From the NCBI RefSeq assembly GCF_007994075.1, contig NZ_VIWU01000001.1, positions 1,302,001 to 1,366,000 on the forward strand: a stretch of DNA of 64,000 nucleotides. Reading direction: 5' to 3'. Source of the stretch: Pseudonocardia hierapolitana (GTDB lineage: Bacteria > Actinomycetota > Actinomycetes > Mycobacteriales > Pseudonocardiaceae). Every line of letters begins with the position of its first letter. Position 1 is the stretch's first letter. The translations under genes and the position numbers were made by a program. This document shows positions 18,264-26,688 of the stretch, one piece after another. The notes below the pieces were generated by a model. It ran no database searches, was not told the DNA's origin, and saw nothing but the letters and a program-made list of their open reading frames with translations.

Positions 18264-18590
18264 TCAGGCGAGCAGGCTCCGATGTGCCGTCGCCGCGCCG
18301 GCCGCCGCCGTCACCAGCGTCTCGAACGTCGCAGGCTCGTCCGCCAGGGCCTCGCTCAGCAGCGGCACGACGTGCTCGCGCACCGGGAACGGGGACAGGG
18401 CGCGCCGGTAGGCGTCCACGGAGGAGAAGCGGACCGTCAGCACCCAGCGGTCCGGCTCGTCGACCGACCGTCCCAGCTCGCCGCCGAGGCACCCGTCCGC
18501 GGCGGTGAGCAGCTCCAGCGCGGTACGGGCGCGGGCCGAGAATTCGGGCGCGAGATCGGGGGTGGTGGTGAACCGGCACACGAGCAGCAC
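18264..18590 (-). CDS. Antibiotic-biosynthesis-monooxygenase (ABM) domain protein
   Basis: 108 aa from GTG 18590, chosen because the ferredoxin-like fold begins immediately (VLLVCRFTTTPD) and a GGGTGGGGG tract precedes it. The layout is beta-alpha-beta-beta-alpha-beta: RARTALELLTAADGCLGGELGRSVDEPDRWVLTVRF in pieces, then SSVDAYRRALSPFPVREHVVPLLSEALADEP. ABM-fold proteins include small cofactor-free oxygenases and heme-degrading enzymes, but no catalytic residue pair can be assigned. The stop lies 4 bp from the convergent winged-helix stop. Divergent from smtB. Confidence 0.75.
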   Translation of the reverse strand: MLLVCRFTTTPDLAPEFSARARTALELLTAADGCLGGELGRSVDEPDRWVLTVRFSSVDAYRRALSPFPVREHVVPLLSEALADEPATFETLVTAAAGAATAHRSLLA

Positions 18591-18687
18591 GCCCCCACCC
18601 TTCCAGCACGCGCCTACGATGGAGGCGCGGCCCGTCTGCACTGACCACCGGGGAGCGCGGCCGCCGCTTCCGGGGATGGGGACGCCG

Positions 18688-19092
18688 ATGTCGATCGTCG
18701 CAGGTGCGGGGCCCACCGGCCGAGCCGCCGCCGTTGACGGGCTGACCGCCGACGATCACGTCGAGCACGTGGCCGGCCACCCGGCCTCCAGGCCAGCCCC
18801 GGTACGCACCCCGCGTACGCTCGCGGCCGCAGGCGACCTGCTGCGCGCGCTCGCCGCGCCGGTGCGCATCGCGATCGTGCTGCAGCTGCTGGAGTCCGAC
18901 CGGTGCGTGCACGACCTCGTCGACGCGCTGGGGGTCGCCCAGCCGCTCATCAGCCAGCACCTTCGGGTGCTGAAGTCGGCCGGGGTGGTGCACGGCGAGC
19001 GCCGCGGTCGCGAGGTGGTGTACTCCCTGGTCGACGATCACCTGGCGCACATCGTGGTCGACGCGGTCGCACACGTCGAGGAGGGGCGATGA
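18688..19092 (+). CDS. smtB: SmtB-type zinc-sensing ArsR-family repressor
   Basis: 134 aa from ATG 18688 (GGGGATGGGGA precedes it; ATG 18676 is possible). The wHTH covers about 45-110 (SDRCVHDLVDALGVAQPL; ISQHLRVLKSAGVVHGERRGREVVYSLV). The alpha-5 zinc site is complete: in DDHLAHIVVDAVAHVEE the spacing D-x-H-(10)-H-xx-E matches the SmtB/CzrA ligands exactly. It therefore should release DNA on binding zinc. It overlaps zur by 4 bp, the same smtB-zur operon as Rv2358-Rv2359 of M. tuberculosis, where the pair balances zinc efflux and uptake. Confidence 0.92.
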   Translation: MSIVAGAGPTGRAAAVDGLTADDHVEHVAGHPASRPAPVRTPRTLAAAGDLLRALAAPVRIAIVLQLLESDRCVHDLVDALGVAQPLISQHLRVLKSAGVVHGERRGREVVYSLVDDHLAHIVVDAVAHVEEGR

Positions 19093-19517
19093 ACACCGAT
19101 GTGAACGGGCAGGCGCCCACCACGAGAGCGCTGCGCGCCACCCGGCAACGGGCGGCGGTGTCGGCGCTGCTGGACCGGCTCGACGACTTCCGCTCCGCCC
19201 AGGAGATCCACGAGGAACTGCGGCGCACCGGCGAGGGCATCGGCCTCACCACCGTCTACCGCACGCTGCAGACCCTCGCCGACGGCGGCGAGGTCGACGT
19301 GCTGCGCACCGGCTCGGGCGAGGCCGTCTACCGCCGCTGCGCCTCCGCGGAGCACCACCACCACCTCGTCTGCCGCCGCTGCGGCCACACCGTCGAGATC
19401 GAGGGCCCCGCAGTGGAGACCTGGGCGAAGCGGGTGGCCGAGGACCACGGGTTCGTGGAGCTGAGCCACACGGCAGAGGTCTTCGGCCTCTGCAAGGACT
19501 GCGGCGCCGCCCGCTGA
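19089..19517 (+). CDS. zur: Zinc uptake regulator Zur (Fur family)
   Basis: 142 aa. ATG overlaps the smtB stop (ATGA). DNA-binding helices RATRQRAAVSALLDRLDDF and GLTTVYRTLQTLADGGEVD are followed by the dimerisation domain with HHHHLVCRRCGHTVEIEG and a final CKDCG. The two CxxC pairs form the structural zinc site, and the His-rich segment gives the regulatory one. The position after smtB identifies it as Zur rather than iron-sensing Fur. No Zur box is visible in this window. Confidence 0.93.
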   Translation: MNTDVNGQAPTTRALRATRQRAAVSALLDRLDDFRSAQEIHEELRRTGEGIGLTTVYRTLQTLADGGEVDVLRTGSGEAVYRRCASAEHHHHLVCRRCGHTVEIEGPAVETWAKRVAEDHGFVELSHTAEVFGLCKDCGAAR

Positions 19518-19648
19518 CGATCGGCCCTGACGGTCGGCGCTGCCGCAGATCCTGCGAGCGGTACCTCCGATCGTGACGCCCTCTGGACCGCGGCGGCCCG
19601 CTGCGGGAGCATCGGGGCGAGCCCGAACCGGAAGGGGATGACCTGCCG

Positions 19649-19834
19649 ATGGAGGCGAAAGCGGGCGACCACATCGTCGTGGAGGGCACGATCGTCGACC
19701 AGGCGCGGCGCGAGGGCGAGGTCCTCGAAGTGATCGGCTCCGGCGACCGCAGGTGCTACCGGGTGCGCTGGCAGGACGGCCACGAGTCCGTCTTCCAGCC
19801 CGGCCCGGGCGCGCACGTCACGTCCCCGGGCTGA
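19649..19834 (+). CDS. DUF1918-family small protein
   Basis: 61 aa. ATG is preceded by GGAAGGGGATGACC. The sequence is an SH3-like small barrel pattern: KAGDHIVVEGTIVDQARREGEVLEVIG, then YRVRWQDGHESVFQPGPGAHV. DUF1918 proteins are widespread in actinobacteria and of unknown function. It is a single gene between zur and the convergent YbjN-like gene. Confidence 0.85.
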   Translation: MEAKAGDHIVVEGTIVDQARREGEVLEVIGSGDRRCYRVRWQDGHESVFQPGPGAHVTSPG

Positions 19835-19850
19835 GCGGCGCCACTCGGCG

Positions 19851-20252
19851 TTACTCGGGCTGCAGCGCCGCACGCAGGCTGGAGGCGCCGCTCACCACGA
19901 GCATCAGCAGCGTTCCCATCGCCTTCTCGTCGAGTCCGGAGGCCGGGAACGCGTAGCGCCACGTGACGTCCCAGCCTGCGTCGCCACGGATCACCCGCGC
20001 GGTGCCGAACAACCCCTCGCCCAGGCCGAGCGCCACCTGCGATGGCACGTCGGACTCGGCGGGCAGGTCCCACGCCACCACGCACGTGAGGTTGAGGACC
20101 GGCAGGCCGTCCTCCAGGTCCAGCCCCTGCAGCGCGCAGACCACGCCGCCGTGGGCGAAGGTGAGTGCGCCGTCGTCGTCGACGGTGACGTCGTGGTAGC
20201 GCTCCAGCGCGGTGCGGGCCACGGCCAACATGTCGGCGATGGAACTGGTCAC
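19851..20252 (-). CDS. YbjN/secretion-chaperone-like protein
   Basis: 133 aa. GTG at 20252 overlaps the uppS stop (GTGA). Alternating helices and strands ([64 protein letters not shown]) resemble YbjN and type III secretion chaperone folds, which bind peptides. No enzyme motif is visible. Rv2360c occupies the corresponding place beside uppS in M. tuberculosis and may be its counterpart. Confidence 0.7.
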   Translation of the reverse strand: MTSSIADMLAVARTALERYHDVTVDDDGALTFAHGGVVCALQGLDLEDGLPVLNLTCVVAWDLPAESDVPSQVALGLGEGLFGTARVIRGDAGWDVTWRYAFPASGLDEKAMGTLLMLVVSGASSLRAALQPE

Positions 20253-21034
20253 GAGGCGGCCTCCGGGGTGTCGAGGGCTCCACCGAAGCGGCGGTCGCGC
20301 CTCGCGTAGATCTCGATCGCCTGCCACAGGTGGCGGCGGTCGAAGTCGGGGAAGAGCGTGTCGAGGAAGACCAGCTCCGCGTACGCCGACTGCCAGAGCA
20401 GGAAGTTCGAGGTGCGCTGCTCGCCGGAGGAGCGCACGAACAGGTCGACGTCGGGCATGTCGGGCTCGTCGAGGTACCGGGCGATCATGCGCTCGTCGAT
20501 CTTGTCGGGCTTGACCCTGCCCTCGGCGACCTGGCGCGCGATCTGCTTCACGGCGTCGGCGATCTCCGCCCGCCCGCCGTAGTTGACGCACATGGTGAGC
20601 GTCAGCACGTCGTTGTGCTTCGTCTTCTCCTCGGCGATCTCCAGCTCCTTGATCACCGAGCGCCACAGCCGCGGGCGCCGGCCCGCCCAGCGCACCCGCA
20701 CACCCATGGCGTCCATCTCGTCGACGCGGCGGCGGATCACATCACGGTTGAAGCCCATGAGGAAGCGCACCTCGTCGGGGCTGCGCTTCCAGTTCTCGGT
20801 GGAGAACGCGTACGCCGACAGCCACCGGACGCCGATGTCGATCGCGCCGCGGGCCACGTCCATCAGGGCGGCCTCTCCGCGGCGGTGCCCCTCGATCCGG
20901 GGCAGCCCGCGGGCATTGGCCCAGCGCCCGTTCCCGTCCATGACCAGTGCGACGTGGTTCGGCACCAGCTCGGGCGGGATCACCGGGGGGCGCGCACCGG
21001 ACGGGTGCGGCGGCGGTGGCTGGAACCGGCTCAC
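20249..21034 (-). CDS. uppS: Polyprenyl diphosphate synthase (cis-prenyltransferase)
   Basis: 261 aa, GTG start. It extends farnesyl diphosphate with isopentenyl units in cis to give the decaprenyl or undecaprenyl carrier lipid for cell-wall synthesis. Family motifs are intact: [24 protein letters not shown] (catalytic Asp and structural P-loop), [14 protein letters not shown], and [25 protein letters not shown] near the C-terminus. It has no Shine-Dalgarno sequence; TAGGGT ends 6 nt before the GTG, suggesting a leaderless transcript. Equivalent to Rv2361c. Confidence 0.96.
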   Translation of the reverse strand: MSRFQPPPPHPSGARPPVIPPELVPNHVALVMDGNGRWANARGLPRIEGHRRGEAALMDVARGAIDIGVRWLSAYAFSTENWKRSPDEVRFLMGFNRDVIRRRVDEMDAMGVRVRWAGRRPRLWRSVIKELEIAEEKTKHNDVLTLTMCVNYGGRAEIADAVKQIARQVAEGRVKPDKIDERMIARYLDEPDMPDVDLFVRSSGEQRTSNFLLWQSAYAELVFLDTLFPDFDRRHLWQAIEIYARRDRRFGGALDTPEAAS

Positions 21035-21040
21035 GAACTC

Positions 21041-21046
21041 ACCCTA
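21041..21046 (-). promoter_or_regulatory. Probable uppS -10 box (leaderless)
   Basis: TAGGGT on the minus strand, 6 nt before the GTG at 21034. Confidence 0.45.
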
Positions 21047-21117
21047 GGGGTCGGGGTGCGGGAAACCTCAGGGTCCCTCCGGCGAGCACCCCACTCCGGG
21101 CATACCACCCATCCCTC

Positions 21118-21123
21118 TACCGT
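21118..21123 (+). promoter_or_regulatory. Probable dedA -10 box (leaderless)
   Basis: TACCGT followed by 7 nt (GTGAATC) and the ATG at 21131. No Shine-Dalgarno sequence lies between. Confidence 0.45.
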
Positions 21124-21130
21124 GTGAATC

Positions 21131-21955
21131 ATGACCGCCCCCGCCCCACAGCTCGACGGCATCGTCGGTTGGGTCGTCGATCTGATGGAGACGCTCGGCG
21201 CGCCCGGCGTCGGTCTCGCGATCGCACTGGAGAACCTGTTCCCGCCGCTGCCCAGCGAGGTGTTCCTGCCGCTCGCCGGGTTCGCCGCCTCGCGAGGTGA
21301 GCTGAGCCTCGTCGCGGCGATCGCCTGGACGACCATCGGGTCCGTCGTCGGCGCGCTCGCGCTGTACGCGCTCGGCGCCGCGCTCGGCAGGAACCGGCTG
21401 CGCGCGATCGCCGATCGGATGCCGCTGGTGGACGTGGGCGACATCGACAAGGCGGAGGCCTGGTTCGCCAGGCACGGCGCGAAGGCGGTGTTCTTCGGGC
21501 GGATGGTGCCGTTGGTCCGCAGCATGATCTCGGTGCCGGCCGGGGTCGAGCGCATGGGCATTCCGCTCTTCCTCGCACTCACCGCCGCGGGGAGCCTGAT
21601 CTGGAACTCCATCTTCGTGATGGCCGGGTACCTGCTCGGCGAGAACTGGCACATCGTCGAGAGCTACGCGGGCATCTTCTCGAAGGTGGTGCTCGTGGTG
21701 ATCGCGATCGCGGTGGTGGTCTTCGTGGTCGTGCGGATCAGGCGCCGCGGCCGGGACGTCCCCGCGGATCAGGACGTCCCCGCGGACCAGGGCGACGCCC
21801 CCACCGAGCGGATCCCGGTGGTGCGGGTGCCGCGCCCGGAGCCCATGCGGCAGTGGTCGGCCGAGCCGTCGTCCACGGAGTGGTCGGCCCAGCCCACCCA
21901 GCGGCTCCCCGTGATCCGGCCCGACGCACCGCCTGCGCAGCGGTCGCGGCGGTAG
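21131..21955 (+). CDS. DedA-family membrane protein
   Basis: 274 aa. DedA/SNARE-associated domain at about 20-200: ALENLFPPLPSEVFLPLAGF, FARHGAKAVFFGRMVPLVRSMISVPAG and LIWNSIFVMAGYLLGENW carry the conserved Glu/Asp and Arg residues of the family. DedA proteins work as lipid flippases or in proton-motive-force-dependent membrane homeostasis. About 70 C-terminal residues are cytoplasmic, Pro-rich and contain the near-repeat RIPVVRVP and RLPVIRPD, plus a duplicated DVPADQ. Divergent from uppS; some DedA paralogues flip undecaprenyl phosphate, so a link to the neighbour's product is possible. Confidence 0.92.
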   Translation: MTAPAPQLDGIVGWVVDLMETLGAPGVGLAIALENLFPPLPSEVFLPLAGFAASRGELSLVAAIAWTTIGSVVGALALYALGAALGRNRLRAIADRMPLVDVGDIDKAEAWFARHGAKAVFFGRMVPLVRSMISVPAGVERMGIPLFLALTAAGSLIWNSIFVMAGYLLGENWHIVESYAGIFSKVVLVVIAIAVVVFVVVRIRRRGRDVPADQDVPADQGDAPTERIPVVRVPRPEPMRQWSAEPSSTEWSAQPTQRLPVIRPDAPPAQRSRR

Positions 21956-21961
21956 CGACGC

Positions 21962-23092
21962 GTGCGGACCTGGGCACGCACCGGCTCGGGCCTCGTCCTC
22001 GGCGCCTGCACCGCGGCGGTGCACCTGCTGCTCGCGCTCCCCGTCGCCGCGGCACTGCTCGTGCCCGCGCTCCGTCCGGTGGCGGAGTCGGTAGTCTGCC
22101 GGCTCGCCGGGCTGGAGCGCCGCCGGATCGTGGTCCTGCTCGGCGGGACGGGCGGGCGTGCGGAGCCGCCACCGGCACGAGCGCTGCGCTACCTCGCAAC
22201 GCGGATCCCCGTCGGGCTGCTGGGTGGGGCGGTGCTCACGCTGCTCGGCATCGGCCTGACCTTCGCCGCCACCCTCCTCTTCTCGTGGGTCACGCAGACG
22301 CCCTGGGTCATGGAGCGCGAGGCGGCCGTCGTGGTGAGCGGCCTGCTCGTCGCGTACTACGCCGTCCCCGGCGCGGTACTGCTCTACCTGGCGCTCGCCG
22401 GCGCAGGGGGCGTGGCCCGCTGGGAACGCACGCTGCTCGGCCGGCTGCTCGCGCCTTCGCGCGAGGAGCAGCTCACCCGTCGCGTCGAGGAGCTCTCGCG
22501 CACCCGGGACGCGATCGTCGCGGCCGTCGACGACGAGCGCCGCCGCATCGAGCGCGACCTCCACGACGGCGTGCAGCAGCGCTTGGTGGCACTCGGCATG
22601 CTGCTGGGCAGGGCGCGCCGCCACCCCGACCGCGCTGCCGAGCTCGTCGCGCAGGCCCACGACGAGGCCCAGCGCACGCTCGTGGAGCTGCGCGACGTAT
22701 CTTGGCGCGTCTACCCGGCCGCACTGGACACCGGTGGCCTCGCGGCCGCGCTGGAGTCGGTGGCCGAGCGGGCCCCGCTGCCGGTCCGGATCCACTGCGA
22801 CCTGCCCGTCGAGCCGCCCGCTACCGTGCGCGCGGCCGCCTGGTTCGTCATCAGCGAAGCGGTGACGAACGCGGCAAAGCACTCGGGCGCGCTGCGCGTG
22901 GACGTGGAGGTGGCGATGGTGGACGGCCGGCTGCGCGCCACCGTCCGCGACGACGGTCGCGGCGGCGCCGACCCGGCGGCCGGGGGCCTTGCGGGGCTGG
23001 CGCGCCGGGTCGCGGCAGCGGACGGCGCCTTCACGGTGGACAGCCCGGCCGGCGGGCCGACCGTCGTCACCGCGGAGCTGCCGTGCGCGTGA
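21962..23092 (+). CDS. NarL-type sensor histidine kinase
   Basis: 376 aa, GTG start 6 bp after dedA. Four hydrophobic segments lie in the first 150 residues. A coiled linker leads to a HisKA_3 domain with phospho-acceptor His201 (RRRIERDLHDGVQQRLVALG). The HATPase region has VISEAVTNAAKHSG (N box) and VRDDGRGGADP (G box). No extracytoplasmic sensor domain is evident, so the signal is probably membrane-related. The gene overlaps the response regulator by 10 bp, forming a two-component system that may be co-transcribed with dedA. Confidence 0.9.
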   Translation: MRTWARTGSGLVLGACTAAVHLLLALPVAAALLVPALRPVAESVVCRLAGLERRRIVVLLGGTGGRAEPPPARALRYLATRIPVGLLGGAVLTLLGIGLTFAATLLFSWVTQTPWVMEREAAVVVSGLLVAYYAVPGAVLLYLALAGAGGVARWERTLLGRLLAPSREEQLTRRVEELSRTRDAIVAAVDDERRRIERDLHDGVQQRLVALGMLLGRARRHPDRAAELVAQAHDEAQRTLVELRDVSWRVYPAALDTGGLAAALESVAERAPLPVRIHCDLPVEPPATVRAAAWFVISEAVTNAAKHSGALRVDVEVAMVDGRLRATVRDDGRGGADPAAGGLAGLARRVAAADGAFTVDSPAGGPTVVTAELPCA

Positions 23093-23727
23093 CGATCGCC
23101 GAGGACTCCGCGCTGCTGCGCGAGGGGCTCGTCCGCCTGCTCGTCGACGAGGGGCACGAGGTGGTGGCCGCGGTCGGCGACGTCCGAGCGCTGCTCGGGG
23201 CCGTCGAGCGCGAGCAGCCCGACGTCGTGGTGGCCGACGTGCGCATGCCGCCCACCCACAGCGACGAGGGCGTGGTCGCGGCGCTGGAGATCCGGCGCCG
23301 GTGGCCGCAGGTCGGGGTGCTCGTGCTGTCGCAGTACGTCGAGCGCAGGCACACCGCGCAGCTGATCGGCGACGACGGCGGGCGCGTCGGCTACCTGCTC
23401 AAGGACCGGGTGACGCAGGTCGAGGAGTTCCTGGACGCGCTGGAGCGGGTGGGCGCAGGCGGCGCGGCGTTCGACCCGGAGGTGGTGCGGCAGCTGCTCG
23501 CCGCCGGCAGGCGCGCCGACCCGCTCTCCCGCCTCACGCCCCGGGAACGCGACGTGCTCGACGCCATGGCCGAGGGCCTCACCAACGCCGGTACGGCGGA
23601 GCGGCTCCGGATGTCGGTCAGCGCCGTGGAGAAGCACGTGGCCTCCATCTTCGGGAAGCTGGGCATCGCGGAGGCTGCGGGGTACAGCAGGCGGGTGCTG
23701 GCGGTCCTGCGCTACCTCGGCTCGTGA
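23083..23727 (+). CDS. NarL/LuxR-family response regulator
   Basis: 214 aa, GTG start inside the kinase gene. The receiver domain (1-120) has the acidic pair ED, phospho-acceptor Asp52 in PDVVVADVRMPP, and Lys in YLLKDRV. The C-terminal LuxR helix-turn-helix (about 148-210) reads LTPRERDVLDAMAEGLTNAG, then SVSAVEKHVASIFGKLGI. The partner is the kinase just upstream. Target genes are unknown; no obvious direct-repeat sites lie next to the operon. Confidence 0.92.
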   Translation: MRVTIAEDSALLREGLVRLLVDEGHEVVAAVGDVRALLGAVEREQPDVVVADVRMPPTHSDEGVVAALEIRRRWPQVGVLVLSQYVERRHTAQLIGDDGGRVGYLLKDRVTQVEEFLDALERVGAGGAAFDPEVVRQLLAAGRRADPLSRLTPRERDVLDAMAEGLTNAGTAERLRMSVSAVEKHVASIFGKLGIAEAAGYSRRVLAVLRYLGS

Positions 23728-23768
23728 GCCTGGACGCCGCCCTCCTGCGCGGAGTACCGTCGCCCATA

Positions 23769-23784
23769 TTCATCAATCGATGAA
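23769..23784 (+). promoter_or_regulatory. Palindrome upstream of the FAD hydroxylase
   Basis: TTCATC-AATC-GATGAA, perfect 6-bp arms with a 4-nt centre in an AT-rich island 15 bp before the ATG. The size fits a MarR- or TetR-type operator, but no regulator gene is adjacent. Confidence 0.35.
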
Positions 23785-23798
23785 AAGTGGGTATCGCG

Positions 23799-25037
23799 AT
23801 GAACGAGCGCACGACCTGCGCCGTCGTCGGCGGCGGTCCGGCCGGCATGGTGCTCGGTCTCCTGCTCGCCAGGGCAGGCGTCGACGTCACGGTCCTGGAG
23901 AAGCACGGCGACTTCCTGCGCGACTTCCGCGGGGACACCGTCCACCCGTCCACCCTGCAGCTGCTCGACGAGCTCGGCCTCGGCGCCCGCTTCGCCGAGC
24001 TCCCGCACAGCGAGCTGCGTGAGATCGCCTTCCCGTTCCCCGACGGATCCCGCGTCGTCGTCGGCGACCTGCGACGACTCAAGGTCGCCCATCCCTACAT
24101 CGCGATGGTGCCGCAGTGGGACCTGCTCAACCTGCTCGCGGAGGCGGCGGAGGGGGAGCCGACGTACACCCTGCGGATGCGCACCGAGGTCACCGAGCTG
24201 ATCCGCGAGGGCGGGAGGGTGCGTGGCGTGCGCTACCGCACCGAGGACGGCGAGCTCCACGAGCTGCGCGCCGACCTCACGGTGGCCGCGGACGGGCGCT
24301 GGTCGATCGCCCGCGCGCAGGCGGAGCTGCAGCCGAAGGAACTGCCGGTGCCGATCGACACGTGGTGGTTCCGGCTGTCGCGCAACCCCGCCGACGACCC
24401 GACCGCGCTGACACCGGTCGTGAGCGACCGTCGCTTCGTGCTCGTGATCCCCCGCGAGGGTTTCCTCCAGCTCGCGTACTTCGCCGCGAAGGGCAGCGAC
24501 GCCCGGCTGCGTGAGCGGGGCGTCGAATGGTTCCGCCACGAGATCGCCACGGCCGTGCCGTGGCTCGCCGACCGGGTCGGCGAGCTGACGTCGATGGACG
24601 ACGTCAAGCACCTCGACATCCGGCTGAACCGGCTGAACCGCTGGCACGTCGACGGGCTGCTGTGCATCGGCGACGCGGCGCACGCGATGTCCCCCATCGG
24701 CGGGGTCGGGATCAACCTCGCCGTGCAGGACGCCGTCGCCGCCGCGACCCTGCTGGCCGAGCCGCTGCGGCGGGGCGACGTCGGCGCGGCCGCGCTGGCC
24801 AGGATCCGCAGGCGGAGGCTGGTGCCGACGATCGCCGTGCAGACCCTGCAGCAGATCCTGCACCGCGCCGTCCTGAAGCCGATCATCGACGGGGAGCGCC
24901 AGGGCCCGCCGAAGCCGGTCGTCGCGCTGCTGAAGGCGATCCCCGCTGCGTCGTTCGTGCCCGCGTACCTGATCGGGGTGGGGCTGCGGCCCGAGCACGC
25001 GCCCGCGTTCGCCCGGCGCGCCGCGGCGAGCCCTTAG
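23799..25037 (+). CDS. FAD-dependent aromatic-ring hydroxylase-like oxidoreductase
   Basis: 412 aa from ATG 23799 (GTG 23787 is an alternative). N-terminal FAD-binding GxGxxG motif is VVGGGPAGMVLGLLLARAGVDVTVLEKH. The middle DG-type segment is VAADGRWSIAR, and the second FAD motif is LLCIGDAAHAMSPIGGVGINLAVQDA. This is the PheA/TfdB-PHBH class of flavoprotein monooxygenases, which hydroxylate aromatic substrates using NAD(P)H. The substrate is unknown. The C-terminus is helical (HRAVLKPIIDGERQG). It overlaps the recO stop by 4 bp on the opposite strand. Confidence 0.87.
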   Translation: MNERTTCAVVGGGPAGMVLGLLLARAGVDVTVLEKHGDFLRDFRGDTVHPSTLQLLDELGLGARFAELPHSELREIAFPFPDGSRVVVGDLRRLKVAHPYIAMVPQWDLLNLLAEAAEGEPTYTLRMRTEVTELIREGGRVRGVRYRTEDGELHELRADLTVAADGRWSIARAQAELQPKELPVPIDTWWFRLSRNPADDPTALTPVVSDRRFVLVIPREGFLQLAYFAAKGSDARLRERGVEWFRHEIATAVPWLADRVGELTSMDDVKHLDIRLNRLNRWHVDGLLCIGDAAHAMSPIGGVGINLAVQDAVAAATLLAEPLRRGDVGAAALARIRRRRLVPTIAVQTLQQILHRAVLKPIIDGERQGPPKPVVALLKAIPAASFVPAYLIGVGLRPEHAPAFARRAAASP

Positions 25038-25774
25038 GTGACAGCTCGCCGCTCGACCAGCGGCAGGGACCGCAGCTGGCGCTCCATGTGCCACTGCAGG
25101 TGGGCGGCCACGAGCCCGCTGGTGTCGCGGCGGGTGACGGTGGTCGCGGTGTCGGCGGTGCCCCAGTCGCCGTGCAGCAGCGCGTCGAGCAGCGCGAACG
25201 TCTCCTGCGACGGCCGCACCGAGCCGGGAGGACGGCAGCGCGGGCACACCGCTCCCCCGGCGGGGATGTTGAACGCGACGTGCGGGCCGGGCTCGGCGCA
25301 GCGGGCGCACTCGGAGATCGCGGGTGCCCACCCGGCGTGGGTCATTGCGCGCAGGAGGAACGCGTCGAGCACGAGCGACGGGTCACGCTCCCGACCTGCG
25401 AGGGCCCGCACGGCACCCACCAGCAGCAGGTACACGCGCAGCGCGGGCTCGCCCTCCTCGGCGACGAGCCGGTCGGCCGTCTCCAGCATCGCGCAGCCCG
25501 CCGTGTAGCGCGGGTAGTCGCCGATGATCCCGGCGCCGAACGCGTCGACGGTCTCGGCCTGGGTGACGATGTCCAGCGACCGGCCGGTGTAGCACTGCAC
25601 GTCGACGTGGTTGAACGGCTCCAACCGCGCACCCCAGCGCGACCGGGTGCGCCGCACGCCCTTCGCCACCGCGCGCACCTTGCCGCGGCGGCGGGTGAGC
25701 AGCGTGACGATGCGGTCCGCCTCGCCGAGCTTCTGCACCCGCAGCACCAGGCCGGTGTCACGCCACAGGGTCAC
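25034..25774 (-). CDS. recO: DNA repair protein RecO
   Basis: 246 aa, GTG start. RecO loads RecA with RecF/RecR and anneals ssDNA. The N-terminal OB fold (LWRDTGLVLRVQKLGEADRIVTLLTRRRGKVRAVAKGVRR) and the C-terminal helical part with a zinc cluster (CARCAEPG and CPRCRPPG) are clear. There is no Shine-Dalgarno sequence; TAGGCT ends 6 nt before the GTG. Equivalent to Rv2362c, which also follows uppS in mycobacteria; here five genes separate them. Confidence 0.94.
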   Translation of the reverse strand: MTLWRDTGLVLRVQKLGEADRIVTLLTRRRGKVRAVAKGVRRTRSRWGARLEPFNHVDVQCYTGRSLDIVTQAETVDAFGAGIIGDYPRYTAGCAMLETADRLVAEEGEPALRVYLLLVGAVRALAGRERDPSLVLDAFLLRAMTHAGWAPAISECARCAEPGPHVAFNIPAGGAVCPRCRPPGSVRPSQETFALLDALLHGDWGTADTATTVTRRDTSGLVAAHLQWHMERQLRSLPLVERRAVT

Positions 25775-25780
25775 CGGCCC

Positions 25781-25786
25781 AGCCTA
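25781..25786 (-). promoter_or_regulatory. Probable recO -10 box (leaderless)
   Basis: TAGGCT on the minus strand, 6 nt before the GTG at 25774. Confidence 0.45.
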
Positions 25787-25800
25787 CGGCCGGCCCCCGC

Positions 25801-25837
25801 TTGACACTGCCCCCCACACCAGGTGAGGTGACCCTAA
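25801..25837 (+). promoter_or_regulatory. hugZ-like promoter with candidate IdeR/DtxR iron box
   Basis: A consensus -35 TTGACA (25801-25806) is followed 17 nt later by a weak -10 (TGAGGT). The 19-bp stretch CCAGGTGAGGTGACCCTAA (25819-25837) agrees with the IdeR/DtxR consensus TTAGGTTAGGCTAACCTAA at 13 of 19 positions, including both AGG-type half-sites. It covers the -10 and start region, the usual place for iron-dependent repression. Confidence 0.5.
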
Positions 25838-25858
25838 TTCGACATCCGAGGAGACCCG

Positions 25859-26659
25859 GTGACCCATGTCGTGCCCGAGCACCAGCGCGCCGCGGCCGAG
25901 CACACCCTCGCGGCCACTCCGGGGGTGCGAGGCGAGCTCAGCGACGCCGAGCGCTCCCGCACGCTGATCACCGCAGTCCGCACCGGCTCCCTCTCCACGA
26001 TCGGCGAGGGCGGGTTCCCGTTCGGCTCGCTCGTCTCGCACGCCGTCGACCCGAGCGGACGGCCGTTGCTGCTGCTCAGCGACCTGGCCGAGCACAGCCG
26101 CAACCTCGCCGCCGACCCGAGGGCGTCGCTGATGGCCACGGAAGCCGGTGCGGGCGACCCCCTCGCACTGGCCCGGGTCACCGTGATCGGCCGCGTCGGG
26201 GAGCTCGAGGGCGGCGAGCGCGCGGCCGCCCTGGAGATCTACCAGGAGGCCCAGCCCGGCGCGTTCTACGCCGGGTTCGGCGACGTCCGCCTCTACCGGC
26301 TCGAGGTCGAGTCCGTCCGGTACGTCGGCGGGTTCGGCCGGATGAGCTGGGTGGACGCCGCGAGCTACGCCGACGCCGAGCCCGACCCGCTGCGCCCGCA
26401 CGCCGAGCGGATCATCGCCCACATGAACGACGACCACGCCGACGCGCTGGTGCTGTTCTGCCGCCGGTTCGCCGAACGGCCGGACACCACCGAGGCGCGG
26501 ATGGTGGCGGTCGACCGGTACGGGTTCGCCGTGCTCGCCGCGGACGAGGCGGGCGGCCGGCAGACCGCGGTGCGCCTGCCGTTCCACGAGCGCACGGACA
26601 CCCCGGACGGCGTCCGGAAGGCGATGATCGAGCTTGTGCGCCGCGCGCGTGCCGCGTAG
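25859..26659 (+). CDS. HugZ-like heme-binding flavin-reductase-fold protein (putative heme oxygenase)
   Basis: 266 aa. GTG is preceded by GAGGAG. The N-terminal split-barrel PNPOx domain (about 25-165; TLITAVRTGSLSTIGEGGFPFGS; RASLMATEA; GRVGELEG) is followed by a C-terminal DUF2470 domain (about 180-265) with HAERIIAHMNDDHADALVLFCRRF. This two-part layout is that of HugZ/HutZ heme oxygenases and of related heme-binding proteins. The HMNDDHADAL segment supplies candidate heme-ligand histidines. With the iron-box candidate upstream, a role in releasing iron from heme under iron limitation is the best inference; a plain flavin oxidoreductase is the alternative. Confidence 0.82.
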   Translation: MTHVVPEHQRAAAEHTLAATPGVRGELSDAERSRTLITAVRTGSLSTIGEGGFPFGSLVSHAVDPSGRPLLLLSDLAEHSRNLAADPRASLMATEAGAGDPLALARVTVIGRVGELEGGERAAALEIYQEAQPGAFYAGFGDVRLYRLEVESVRYVGGFGRMSWVDAASYADAEPDPLRPHAERIIAHMNDDHADALVLFCRRFAERPDTTEARMVAVDRYGFAVLAADEAGGRQTAVRLPFHERTDTPDGVRKAMIELVRRARAA

Positions 26660-26688
26660 CCGGGACCCGCGCCCACCAGCAGCGATCT

